A stretch of DNA of 11,324 bases from Chloroflexota bacterium (GTDB lineage Bacteria; Chloroflexota; Anaerolineae; Aggregatilineales; UBA3940). Positions 1-7,665 of the stretch are shown here, in pieces; the first letter of the stretch is position 1, and each line of letters opens with the position of its first letter. Under the pieces are notes generated by a model, which was not told the DNA's origin, did not search any database, and saw only the letters and a program-made list of their open reading frames with translations. The stretch covers positions 1-11,324 of the forward strand of contig DRKO01000255.1 in NCBI GenBank assembly GCA_011051745.1, in the 5' to 3' direction. Both the position numbers and the translations under genes were made by a program.

Positions 1-116
1 ACCGTCTTCCCCCGCCGCTAAAATCAGGCCCGTTGCAAAGGCAAACTCCGGCAACAGGTGCGAGGCGGCGGGGCCTGTCCCTGTCGCCGAGAAAAAATCG
101 AGAACGGGTTTCGCTT

Positions 117-141
117 CCCCTGACGCTTTCAGCGCCAGGGG
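117..141 (+). other. Hairpin in the glgP leader
   Basis: An inverted repeat in the upstream region of glgP. The arms CCCTG-type CCCCTG (117-122) and CAGGGG (136-141) pair, then after one A/C mismatch CGCT (124-127) pairs with AGCG (131-134) around a TTC loop. This gives ten base pairs with one mismatch, ending 41 nt before the glgP start. No T-run follows directly, so it does not look like an intrinsic terminator. It could be an mRNA leader structure. The rest of 1-182 shows no convincing gene. A TAAAAT at 19-24 could be a -10 element, but its -35 would fall outside the window. Confidence 0.4.
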
Positions 142-182
142 ATGCCGATCTTTTCGCCAGAGGGAAAGCGAGAGAGGAGCCT

Positions 183-2360
183 ATGACAGAAACATACCCG
201 CTCGTTCACGAACGCTCGCTACCGTCGTCGCTTGAGCGGCTCCGAGAACTGGCTTATAACCTGTGGTGGAGCTGGCACGAGGAGGCGCAAGGGCTTTACC
301 GGCAGCTTGACCCGCTCCTGTGGGAAGATGTGGGACACAAACCAATCGCCTTCCTGCGGCGTGTCAGCGCCGATAAGCTGACCGCCGCCACCGAACGCAT
401 CGCTTACACCGCCCAGTATAACCGCGTCCTTCGCGCCTTTGATAGCTACATGGGCGAGGAGAACACCTGGTTCGCCACCACCTACCCGGAGCTCAAAGAT
501 CAGCACATCGCCTACTTCTCCACCGAGTTCGGTCTGCACGAAAGCCTGCCCCTTTACGCGGGCGGGCTGGGAGTGCTCTCAGGCGATCACACCAAAGAAG
601 CCAGCGACCTCGGCCTGCCCTTCGTGGGCGTGGGTCTGCTCTACCATAAGGGGTACTTCACCCAGAAGATCAACGCGGAGGGATGGCAGGAGGAAACCTA
701 CGAGGATTTCGACCCCGACGATCAGCCCATCCATCGCGTGCCGGGGCCTGACGGGAACCCTCTCCGCATCACCCTTGAGCTGGGCGAACTGACCATCACA
801 AGCGACGTGTGGAAAGTGCAGGTAGGGCGGGCTCCGCTCTACCTGCTCGATACCGAACTGGAGAGCAGCAACCCGGAGCTAACGCAGGATGTGCCGCGCC
901 TGTATGGCGGATCGCGGCTCACGCGGCTGCTACAGGAGATTCTGCTCGGCGTGGGTGGCGTGCGTGTGCTGCGCTCTCTGGGGCTTGACCCTCAGGTGTG
1001 GCACATCAACGAGGGGCACTGCGCCTTCCTCACTCTGGAGCTTATCCGGGAAAGGATGGCGGAGGGAGAATCCTTCGAGGATGCCTGCGAGCAGGTGAGA
1101 GAGCGGGTCGCGTTCACGACGCATACCCCTGTATCTGCGGGCTTCGACATGTTCGATCTCGACCTGGTCGCCCGCTACCTCGCGCCGATGCGGGAGGAGA
1201 TGGGCATCTCTCAGAAGCAACTGCTCGATCTGGGACGCCATAACCCCGGCTGGGGTGAGCATTTCAGCATGGCCCACCTCGCGCTGCGGCTTTCTGCCCT
1301 GCATAACGGTGTGAGCAAGCTGCACGGCGTCGTTTCGCGCCAGCTTTTTCACCACGAGTGGCCGGATCGGCCTGTTGATCAGGTTCCCATCTTCCACATC
1401 ACAAACGGCATCCACGTGCAGACGTGGATCGCGCCGGAGATCGCCGGTCTGTTCGACGAGTACATCGGGCGCGACTGGGTGAATTATCTGGACGATCCCC
1501 ACATCTGGGAAGCGGTTGATGCCATCCCGGAAGATGCTCTCTGGGAAACCCATCAGAAGCTCAAACAGGATTTGATCTGGTTCCTGAGCCATCAGATACA
1601 GCGTCGCTGGGAGGCAGGGGAGATCACGCCCCCGCATCTCGTCTGGTCGGGAACGCTGTTCGGGCGGGAGGTGCTGACGATCGGGTTCGCCCGCCGCTTC
1701 GCGACCTACAAGCGGGCCACCCTGCTCTTCAGGGACCTGGGACGCCTCAAGGGGCTGGTAAACGATCGGGAGCGACCGGTGCAGTTCGTCTTCGCCGGAA
1801 AGGCCCATCCACAGGACGAAGGGGGCAAGGCGCTCATTCAGGAGATCTGCCGCCACGCGCTGGACCCCGAACTCGGTGGGCGGATCGCTTTCCTTGAGAA
1901 CTACGATATCGCCGTCGCGCGTTACCTGGTGCGGGGCGTGGACGTGTGGCTGAACAATCCACGCCGCCCCCGCGAAGCGAGCGGCACGAGCGGACAGAAA
2001 GCTTCCCTGAACGGCATCCCGAACCTCAGCATTCTGGATGGCTGGTGGGCCGAGGGCTATAACGGTCGCAACGGATGGGCAATCGGGAGCGGGATCGAGT
2101 ACGACTCCGAAGAAGAGCAGGATCAGAGGGATGCGGACGAGCTTTACCGCGTACTGGAGGAGGAAGTCATCCCCCTCTACTACGAACGCGACGATGAAGG
2201 CCTGCCCCGTCAGTGGTTGAGCCGGATGCGCGAGGCGATCAAGACCGCAGGCGCATACTTCACAACCCGCCGGATGGTCAAGGAATACGTCGAGCGCCTG
2301 TATACTCCGATCCTGCAACGTCAGGCCGGAGCGCGTGACGCAACCCCCATCGGGGACTGA
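183..2360 (+). CDS. glgP: Alpha-glucan (glycogen/maltodextrin) phosphorylase, DUF3417 type
   Basis: A GT35 phosphorylase of 725 residues that uses phosphate to release glucose-1-phosphate from glycogen or maltodextrin in the cytoplasm. The N-terminus (LAYNLWWSWHEE, about residues 23-34) is the DUF3417 signature of the short, non-classical phosphorylases; classical GlgP is about 800-840 residues. Visible motifs are the glycine-rich loop 127-136 (GGLGVLSGDH), the NEGH motif with His279, the RFATYKR segment, GKAHPQDEGGK, and the pyridoxal-phosphate site EASGTSGQK with the Schiff-base Lys606. Many relatives have Met where this protein has Gln605. The start is ATG 183, with AGGAG at 175-179, a close 3-nt spacing. 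The frame stays open upstream to a TTG at 33, but that extension is Arg/Pro-rich and does not look like protein. It is the only + strand gene and ends in a strong terminator facing polA. Identity is firm; preferred glucan substrate cannot be read from sequence. Confidence 0.96.
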   Translation: MTETYPLVHERSLPSSLERLRELAYNLWWSWHEEAQGLYRQLDPLLWEDVGHKPIAFLRRVSADKLTAATERIAYTAQYNRVLRAFDSYMGEENTWFATTYPELKDQHIAYFSTEFGLHESLPLYAGGLGVLSGDHTKEASDLGLPFVGVGLLYHKGYFTQKINAEGWQEETYEDFDPDDQPIHRVPGPDGNPLRITLELGELTITSDVWKVQVGRAPLYLLDTELESSNPELTQDVPRLYGGSRLTRLLQEILLGVGGVRVLRSLGLDPQVWHINEGHCAFLTLELIRERMAEGESFEDACEQVRERVAFTTHTPVSAGFDMFDLDLVARYLAPMREEMGISQKQLLDLGRHNPGWGEHFSMAHLALRLSALHNGVSKLHGVVSRQLFHHEWPDRPVDQVPIFHITNGIHVQTWIAPEIAGLFDEYIGRDWVNYLDDPHIWEAVDAIPEDALWETHQKLKQDLIWFLSHQIQRRWEAGEITPPHLVWSGTLFGREVLTIGFARRFATYKRATLLFRDLGRLKGLVNDRERPVQFVFAGKAHPQDEGGKALIQEICRHALDPELGGRIAFLENYDIAVARYLVRGVDVWLNNPRRPREASGTSGQKASLNGIPNLSILDGWWAEGYNGRNGWAIGSGIEYDSEEEQDQRDADELYRVLEEEVIPLYYERDDEGLPRQWLSRMREAIKTAGAYFTTRRMVKEYVERLYTPILQRQAGARDATPIGD

Positions 2361-2381
2361 GCAGACAGACAGGGATCAAAT

Positions 2382-2412
2382 AAAGCCGCTGATCGGGGAT
2401 CGGCGGCTTTTT
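2382..2412 (+). terminator. Intrinsic terminator of glgP, probably bidirectional with polA
   Basis: The arms AAAGCCGCTGATC (2382-2394) and GATCGGCGGCTTT (2398-2410) pair over 13 positions with a single G/T wobble around a GGG loop, and are followed by TTTTT (2408-2412). It begins 21 nt after the glgP stop. Read on the - strand, the same stem is followed by TTTATTTG. It also lies 27 nt beyond the polA stop, so it can end both convergent transcripts. Confidence 0.9.
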
Positions 2413-2439
2413 CATTCTCTCCGAAGGCGGAGATGGGCA

Positions 2440-5250
2440 CTACTTGAGTTCCCCCCAGTTGTGCCCGACGCTCACATCCACACGGAGCGGAACCTCCAGC
2501 GGGTAGGCGTTTTCCATCACATCGCGGACAAGAGACGCAGCAAGCTGTACCTCGCCCTCCGGCACTTCCAGAACCAGTTCGTCATGAACCTGAAGGATCA
2601 TCCTGGCTCCCAGACCCCGCTCCCCCAGCGCGCGGTGCAGCCTGATCATGGCAAGCTTGATGATGTCCGCCGCTGTTCCCTGAATGGGCATATTGACGGC
2701 CTCGCGCTCAGCGGCCCGACGCTCGGCATCGGATTGTCGCCCCCCCTCCTGTGAGGCGAGGACGGGGAAGTACCGCCGTCGCCCCAGCAGCGTTTCCACG
2801 TACCCGCGCTCGATGGCCTGCTGGCGGGTGGCGTCCAGATAAGCGCGAACGCGGGGGAAACGCTCAAAGTAGGCGTTGATGAACTTCTCCGCTTCGGGGA
2901 GGGTCAGGCCCGTCTCACGGGCCAGCCGAAACGCGCCCATCCCGTACAGCAGCCCGAAGTTAACCGCCTTGGCGAGGCTGCGTTGCTCCGATGTGACTGC
3001 CTCAAGCGGCACGCCGAAAACGGCGGCTGCGGTGGCGGCGTGGATGTCCTGATCTTCGTAGAAAGCGCGCCTCAACGCCTCGTCACCGGAGATGTGCGCC
3101 AGAATACGCAACTCGACCTGAGAGTAGTCGGCAGCCACCAGAAGATACCCCGGCGCAGCGATAAACGCCTCCCGCACCCGTCGCCCCTGCTCCGAGCGGA
3201 TGGGGATATTCTGGAGGTTCGGATCGCTGGAACTGAGCCGCCCCGTCACCGTGCCCGTCTGGTTAAAAGAGGTGTGAATCCGGCCCGTCCGGGGGTTGAC
3301 AAGAGCGGGCAGAGCGTCCAGATAGGTGGACTTGATCTTCTCAAGCTCGCGGTACCGGAGGATGGCCTCGATCACGCCGGTTGTGTCCTGATCGCGGAGC
3401 GACTCCAGCACATCGGCGGCGGTGGAGTAGCGCCCGCTCTTCGTCTTGCGCAGGCCTTCGGTCGGCAGCCTGAGCTTCTCGAACAGGGCCTCGCTTAGCT
3501 GCTGGGTCGAGTTGAGGTTGAATTCGTAGCCGACGATCTCGAAAATCCGGCCCCTCAAATTCTCCAGCATCTCGCCCAGCTCGGCGGACATCTGCCGGAG
3601 AACCTCGATGTCAACCAGCATGCCGGTCTGCTCCATATCGGCCAGCACGGGGACAAGAGGCATCTCGATCTCGTAAAACAGACGCTCCAGCCCCGCCTCG
3701 GCCAGGTCCCGGCGGACCGGCTCCACCAGCCGGAGGGTGATGTCAGCATCCGCCGCCGCGTAAGGGGCCACCCGCTCAATGCTGACCAGATCCATTGTGA
3801 TCTGCTTCTTGCCCCTGCCGATCAACTCGGCGATCTCCGTCATCTCGATCCCCAGGCGGATAAAAGCCTGGGTCTTAAGCCCCAGCTTGCCATGCGAGGC
3901 CCCCGGACGGAGCAACCACTCGCCAATCATCGTATCGAAGCTCAAAGGGGCGACGGCCAGCCCGTGCTGCTCCATGACGATGGCGTCGTACTTGATGTTG
4001 TGCCCGTACTTGGGGATGTCCGGGGCGGTCAGCGCGGGGCGCAACCGCTCGATAACGGCCTCCAGCGGCAGTTGCGGCTCGTCTCCCACTTTGTGCCCGA
4101 CCGGAATATAGTAGCCCTCCCCCGGCTGGATGGAGAGGGAGATGCCCACCAGATCGGCCCGCATCTGATCGGTGCTGGTCGTCTCCGTATCAAAGGCGAT
4201 CCCCTCCGCCGCCTCCAGCTTCCGGGCGAGCGTCTCCAACGCCTCTTCATCCTGCACCACGTGAGTGACGGTCGGGACCTCCCCCACAATTGCACCTCCA
4301 GAGGAACGCCCGGCCCTGTCCTCATTCCCGAAGAGGGGCAACTGCTGACCCACCGCCGGGCCGCTCTCCTCCCCGCCCGGAAGCTGCTTGAGCAGAGATT
4401 GAAACTCCAGTTTACGGAAGACCTCCACAACCCGATCGCGGTCATAGCCCCGCGTGCGGCAGGCTTCAGGATCGAACTCAATCGGCACATCCCTGACAAT
4501 ACGTGCCAATTTCTGGCTCAGATAGGCCTGTTCACGGCCATTCTCCAGCGCATTGCGGACACGTGCGCTCGATATCTCATCCAGATGAGCGTAGATGTTA
4601 TCCAGCGTCCCGTATTGCTGAAGCAACCTGGTGGCTGTCTTTTCTCCGATTCCGGGGACGCCGGGGATGTTATCCGACTTGTCCCCGACAAGCGCCTTGA
4701 AGTCCACCAACTGATCGGGAGAGAGGCCGTAGGCCTTTCTCACAGCCTCCTCGTCAAAGACCTGCACCTCTCCAGAGCGGCGGCCCGGCAACTGGACGAG
4801 AGTATGCTCGTCAACAAGCTGGAGGAGGTCCCTGTCGCCGGTGATGATCACGGTCTGGAGTCCTTCTTCCTCCGCCTGTCGCGCAATCGTGCCGAGGACA
4901 TCGTCCGCCTCGTAGCCATCCGCCACCAGAACAGGAATGTTGAGCGCCTCCAGCACCTCCTGAATGCGCCCGATCTGGATTTGAAGCTGATCGGGCATCT
5001 TCTCCCGTGTCCCCTTGTACTCAGGGTACAGATCGTCGCGGAAGGTGCGCCCGGTGTCGAAACTGACGGCGAGGTACTCCGGCGGATCGTCGCTGTTGAG
5101 CAGACTCAGCAGGGCACGGGTGAACCCATATGTTGCGTTGGTCGGCTCTCCCTGCCGCGTTGAGAGGTTCTGCCGGATCGCGAAGAACATCCGGTAAGCC
5201 AGTCCGTGCCCGTCAATCAGCACCAGTCTGGCGGGGTCTTGCTGAGGCAT
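2440..5250 (-). CDS. polA: DNA polymerase I with 5'-3' nuclease and proofreading domains
   Basis: A full-length family A DNA polymerase of 936 residues (E. coli Pol I is 928), for Okazaki-fragment processing and repair synthesis. Residues 8 to about 300 are the 5'-3' nuclease, with acidic residues D13, D65, E114, D116/D117, D139, D141, D190 and D193 and a helix-hairpin-helix GVPGIGEKTA near 197-206. The 3'-5' exonuclease keeps all three motifs: FDTET (D354, E356), NIKYD (D422) and YAAAD (Y497, D501). Proofreading should therefore be active, unlike in Thermus Pol I. The polymerase has motif A DYSQVELR (D708), motif B K761 with NFGLLYG, and motif C VHDE (H889, D890, E891). The start chosen is ATG 5250, preceded by purine-rich AAGGACAGGGA, because MPQQDPARLVLIDGHG matches where the family begins. 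A GTG at 5349 in frame would add 33 unrelated-looking residues. It stops at TAG 2440. Confidence 0.97.
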   Translation of the reverse strand: MPQQDPARLVLIDGHGLAYRMFFAIRQNLSTRQGEPTNATYGFTRALLSLLNSDDPPEYLAVSFDTGRTFRDDLYPEYKGTREKMPDQLQIQIGRIQEVLEALNIPVLVADGYEADDVLGTIARQAEEEGLQTVIITGDRDLLQLVDEHTLVQLPGRRSGEVQVFDEEAVRKAYGLSPDQLVDFKALVGDKSDNIPGVPGIGEKTATRLLQQYGTLDNIYAHLDEISSARVRNALENGREQAYLSQKLARIVRDVPIEFDPEACRTRGYDRDRVVEVFRKLEFQSLLKQLPGGEESGPAVGQQLPLFGNEDRAGRSSGGAIVGEVPTVTHVVQDEEALETLARKLEAAEGIAFDTETTSTDQMRADLVGISLSIQPGEGYYIPVGHKVGDEPQLPLEAVIERLRPALTAPDIPKYGHNIKYDAIVMEQHGLAVAPLSFDTMIGEWLLRPGASHGKLGLKTQAFIRLGIEMTEIAELIGRGKKQITMDLVSIERVAPYAAADADITLRLVEPVRRDLAEAGLERLFYEIEMPLVPVLADMEQTGMLVDIEVLRQMSAELGEMLENLRGRIFEIVGYEFNLNSTQQLSEALFEKLRLPTEGLRKTKSGRYSTAADVLESLRDQDTTGVIEAILRYRELEKIKSTYLDALPALVNPRTGRIHTSFNQTGTVTGRLSSSDPNLQNIPIRSEQGRRVREAFIAAPGYLLVAADYSQVELRILAHISGDEALRRAFYEDQDIHAATAAAVFGVPLEAVTSEQRSLAKAVNFGLLYGMGAFRLARETGLTLPEAEKFINAYFERFPRVRAYLDATRQQAIERGYVETLLGRRRYFPVLASQEGGRQSDAERRAAEREAVNMPIQGTAADIIKLAMIRLHRALGERGLGARMILQVHDELVLEVPEGEVQLAASLVRDVMENAYPLEVPLRVDVSVGHNWGELK

Positions 5251-5389
5251 TACGTTCCCTGTCCTTTTCCGTGTTTCCCGCGTGGAGCGCGGTAGAGACT
5301 CTGCTGGCATCCTCCGCGCCCCCACACGTGGGCCGTCCGGTTGTTTCACGTTCGCCGGAGGGCCGATCTCAGAACGGATGAGCGACCTG

Positions 5390-5398
5390 ATCTTACCA
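5390..5398 (-). promoter_or_regulatory. Candidate extended -10 promoter element for polA
   Basis: The - strand reads TGGTAAGAT, that is TGn followed by TAAGAT (4 of 6 matches to TATAAT). There is no convincing -35. A start about 7 nt downstream would give a polA leader of roughly 130 nt. It lies between the terminator of the CBM48 gene and the polA start, where a promoter is expected. The rest of 5251-5460 shows no gene. Confidence 0.3.
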
Positions 5399-5460
5399 CA
5401 CTCCGCCCGTCCCCGCCGGATCAGAGGGGGCCACCAACGCGAGGGGCGGGGAGCCGGAAC

Positions 5461-5498
5461 GAAAGAAAAAGCCCCTCTGCCGGAAGAGACGAAGGGGC
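5461..5498 (-). terminator. Intrinsic terminator after the CBM48 gene
   Basis: On the - strand GCCCCT (5498-5493) pairs with AGGGGC (5476-5471) across a 16-nt loop, and TTTTTCTTTC follows. The stem is GC-only except for one pair, and it begins about 30 nt beyond the stop of the small glycogen-binding protein gene. It separates that gene from polA. Confidence 0.75.
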
Positions 5499-5527
5499 CC
5501 TGTGAACTATGAAGAACTCACGGGGGA

Positions 5528-5824
5528 TCAGGTCACGACTACCGAGTTTTCGCCCCCGTAGGGGTGCGCCACGTACTTATCGGCCTGTTCATCGTTGATC
5601 CATTCCGTGCCGTTGAGCAGATAGCGGTACTGATATTCTCTGCCCGCCTCCAGCTTAACCTCCGCTTTCCACCGGCCATCCTTCAACCGCTTCATGGGGA
5701 TACCCTCTTTATCCCAGTTGTTGAAGTCGCCGACCACAACGGCAGTTCTGGCCTCGGTCTCAGGCGGGAGGATGAACGTCACCTTACAGATAGCGTTGTT
5801 GGAAAGATAGCGTTTCTTGAGCAT
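5528..5824 (-). CDS. Small stand-alone glycogen-binding protein (CBM48 / AMPK-beta type)
   Basis: A 98-residue cytoplasmic protein that is essentially one carbohydrate-binding module of the AMPK-beta/isoamylase-N family. The fold signature runs VTFILPPE, VVVGDFNNWD (about 29-38), DGRWKAEVKLEAG (49-61), EYQYRYLLNGTEW (63-75) and the closing strand GENSVVVT. Residues matching the glycogen contacts of AMPK beta are kept: Trp37 (NNW), Trp75 and Asn93. No catalytic domain or signal peptide is present. The start ATG 5824 has a strong GGGGGA ribosome site 7 nt upstream. It lies 90 nt after the ABC ATPase gene on the same strand without an obvious promoter of its own, and a good terminator follows it. 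It probably binds glycogen or starch, perhaps tethering a partner; the partner is unknown. Confidence 0.9.
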   Translation of the reverse strand: MLKKRYLSNNAICKVTFILPPETEARTAVVVGDFNNWDKEGIPMKRLKDGRWKAEVKLEAGREYQYRYLLNGTEWINDEQADKYVAHPYGGENSVVVT

Positions 5825-5890
5825 CTACAATTCCCCCTTTCTCTCCCCCTCTCTCGCCCCTGTGCTCTTCTGACTGCCGTGTAACCGGCC

Positions 5891-5917
5891 TGATCCGGAG
5901 CCCTCTCCTCCGGATCA
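5891..5917 (-). other. Perfect 10-bp hairpin overlapping the ATPase stop codon
   Basis: TGATCCGGAG and CTCCGGATCA are exact inverted complements around a 7-nt loop, and the TGA stop of the ABC ATPase is the first three bases of the structure on the - strand. No T-run follows (next bases GGCCGG). It could protect the 3' end of the transporter mRNA, act in factor-dependent termination, or dampen read-through into the CBM48 gene. Confidence 0.7.
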
Positions 5918-6658
5918 ATGGTGGAGAATCTGTGAGAGGAAAAGCTTTGTGCGCTCTTCTTTAGGATTGTTATATAGCTCCTCAGGCGTGGCACGCTCGA
6001 CGATCACGCCTTCATCCATGAAGATGATCTCGTCGGCTGCGGCGCGGGCAAACCCCATCTCATGGGTGACAACGACCATCGTCATGCCCTCCCTGGCGAG
6101 GTCAAGCATGACATCCAGCACCTCCTTGATCATCTCCGGGTCAAGAGCACTGGTCGGCTCGTCAAACAGCATGATCTTGGGGTTCATTGCCAGCGCCCGC
6201 GCGATCGCGACGCGCTGCTGTTGCCCTCCTGAGAGCTGAGAGGGGTAGGCGTGGGCTTTCTCTGGAATACCAACCCGCTCAAGCTGCTGCATGGCGATCC
6301 GTTCGGCTTCTTCGGGCGAGCGCTTGCGCACGATACGCTGTGCCAGGGTGACGTTCTCCAGAACAGAGAGATGTGGAAACAGGTTGAAAAGCTGGAAAAC
6401 CATCCCTATCTCGGCACGGATGGCGTTAATGTCCCTGTGCTTTCCGTGCAGGTGCTCGCCGTCAATCCATATCTCGCCACTGGTGGGCACTTCCAGATGA
6501 TTGATGCACCGCAAGAGGGTTGATTTGCCAGACCCACTGGGGCCGATAATGACGACGACTTTTCCCCGCTCAACCGTCAGACTGACGCCGTTGAGCGCCT
6601 TAACGTCGCCAAAGTATTTGTACAGGTCTTTGATGACGATAATGTCTCGCTCAGGCAT
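5915..6658 (-). CDS. Polar amino-acid ABC transporter, ATP-binding subunit (GlnQ/HisP family)
   Basis: The 247-residue ATPase drives amino-acid import from the cytoplasmic face of the membrane. All parts are intact: Walker A GPSGSGKST (39-47), Q-loop Gln89 in FQLFNLFPH, signature LSGGQQQR (142-149), Walker B IMLFDEP with D166 and E167, D-loop SALD, and switch His199. The length and the NLFPH and THEMGFAR wording are typical of the GlnQ/HisP/ArtP group. I chose ATG 6658, whose first 8 nt overlap the end of the permease gene (ATGCCTGA), giving translational coupling. A TTG at 6691 in frame would add 11 residues and is less likely. It is the last gene of the binding protein-permease-ATPase operon. 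The amino acid carried cannot be told from this subunit. Confidence 0.96.
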   Translation of the reverse strand: MPERDIIVIKDLYKYFGDVKALNGVSLTVERGKVVVIIGPSGSGKSTLLRCINHLEVPTSGEIWIDGEHLHGKHRDINAIRAEIGMVFQLFNLFPHLSVLENVTLAQRIVRKRSPEEAERIAMQQLERVGIPEKAHAYPSQLSGGQQQRVAIARALAMNPKIMLFDEPTSALDPEMIKEVLDVMLDLAREGMTMVVVTHEMGFARAAADEIIFMDEGVIVERATPEELYNNPKEERTKLFLSQILHH

Positions 6659-7634
6659 GCCTGCGTAGCCGCCTTTCCAGCAATCGTACAAGGAACGATA
6701 GGATGATCGTCATGGTCAGATACATGACCGAGAGCGTCACATAGGCCTCGCGGAAGCGAAAGGTGCGCCCGGCGTACAGACGCGCGATCTGGGTGATGTC
6801 ACGGACGGCGAGGACGGAAACCAGCGAGGAGTCCTTGACCATCGCCACAAAGTCGTTGCCCAGAGCCGGAAGGACGTTGCGGATCGCCTGGGGCAGGATC
6901 ACATAGCGCATGGCCTGCGCATAGCTCATCCCCAGCGAACGGGCTGCTTCCATCTGCCCCCGCTCGATGGACTGGATGCCCGCCCGAAAGATTTCGGCCA
7001 GGAACGCGCCATAGGTTACGGCCAGCGCGATCATGGCCCGAAGCGTCATAGGAACGCTCTGGTTCTGCAACGCCACCAGAGGCTCGGCAATGGGGCCGAG
7101 GCCCAGCCCCTCGATCCACACGCCCAAGGCGTTTAGCCCTTCAACAACGATCGGGACACCCACCAGCGCGACAAAGAAGATCAGAACCAGCATCGGGATG
7201 CCACGCACGAACTCAACGTAAAAGGTGGCAACATTGTTGATCACAACGTTGCTGGAGATGCGTCCCAGACCTGCCAGCAGGCCGATCACGAGCGCAACGG
7301 CATAGGCCGACAGAGAGATCGTGATGGTCAGCCGGATGCCGGATTTGATGAAGGTGAATGCCTCGCGATAGTCGCTGTCGAGGTAAATAACGAAGCCAAC
7401 CCAGACGCTGATCAGCACCAGCGCGAACAGCCACCAGGGGAGGCCAGCGAGCCCCCGACCTTTCTCAATCTTCAGGGACTCAAGTGGAGCCGCCTCAGAA
7501 GGAACCTCCGGCGTCAGGGAGGCTACTTCCGGTGTCTGGCCGGACGGAGTATCTATCACGGTCTGCTCCCACTCGTTACTCAGTTGATCCCGGACAGGAA
7601 TAGCAAAAGGGTGTGCAGAACCGGAGTCCTGCAC
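6651..7634 (-). CDS. Polar amino-acid ABC transporter, permease subunit (HisM/GlnP family)
   Basis: A membrane permease of 327 residues. The EAA loop that docks with the ATPase is clear at 229-252 (EAARSLGMSYAQAM then ILPQAIR). I see five hydrophobic segments, near 66-85, 101-123, 145-165, 196-217 and 301-320. The first about 64 residues are polar and Pro/Glu-rich, a cytoplasmic extension not usual in this family. There is also an insertion of some 25 residues between segments three and four. The start is uncertain. The frame opens at GTG 7634, 31 nt after the binding-protein stop, with a poor ribosome site. GTG 7559 has GGGAG 6 nt upstream and would give 302 residues without losing a membrane segment. 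There is only this one permease gene, so it presumably acts as a homodimer. A small GATCA/TGATC stem (7654-7666) sits in the gap before it. Confidence 0.94.
   Translation of the reverse strand: MQDSGSAHPFAIPVRDQLSNEWEQTVIDTPSGQTPEVASLTPEVPSEAAPLESLKIEKGRGLAGLPWWLFALVLISVWVGFVIYLDSDYREAFTFIKSGIRLTITISLSAYAVALVIGLLAGLGRISSNVVINNVATFYVEFVRGIPMLVLIFFVALVGVPIVVEGLNALGVWIEGLGLGPIAEPLVALQNQSVPMTLRAMIALAVTYGAFLAEIFRAGIQSIERGQMEAARSLGMSYAQAMRYVILPQAIRNVLPALGNDFVAMVKDSSLVSVLAVRDITQIARLYAGRTFRFREAYVTLSVMYLTMTIILSFLVRLLERRLRRHA
7557..7570 (-). promoter_or_regulatory. Ribosome-binding site and alternative GTG start of the permease
   Basis: On the - strand GGGAG (7570-7566) is followed after 6 nt by GTG (7559-7557), in frame with the permease. 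This is a better initiation signal than the one before GTG 7634, so the true protein may lack the first 25 residues. Confidence 0.4.
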
Positions 7635-7665
7635 ACCACCACGCTGTTCAGATGATCAGTTTGAT

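Noticed and set aside
33..182. An upstream extension of glgP to a TTG start
   Set aside because: The 50 added residues are Arg/Pro/Ser-rich and unlike the family, whereas ATG 183 has a purine-rich ribosome site and begins where the DUF3417 domain begins.
930..2318. A 462-codon open frame antisense to glgP
   Set aside because: It has no recognisable domain and lies wholly inside a clear gene; long antisense frames are common in GC-rich coding DNA.
3892..5163. A 423-codon open frame antisense to polA
   Set aside because: No domain is recognisable, it lies opposite well-conserved polymerase and nuclease motifs, and its composition is that of a codon shadow.
5251..5349. An N-terminal extension of PolA from GTG 5349
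   Set aside because: The extra 33 residues precede the conserved nuclease start and look like translated leader; ATG 5250 gives the normal length.
5831..5855. A 25-nt pure pyrimidine run (purines on the - strand) before the CBM48 gene
   Set aside because: It overlaps the ribosome-binding region, where purine-rich sequence is expected; no sign of a special element.
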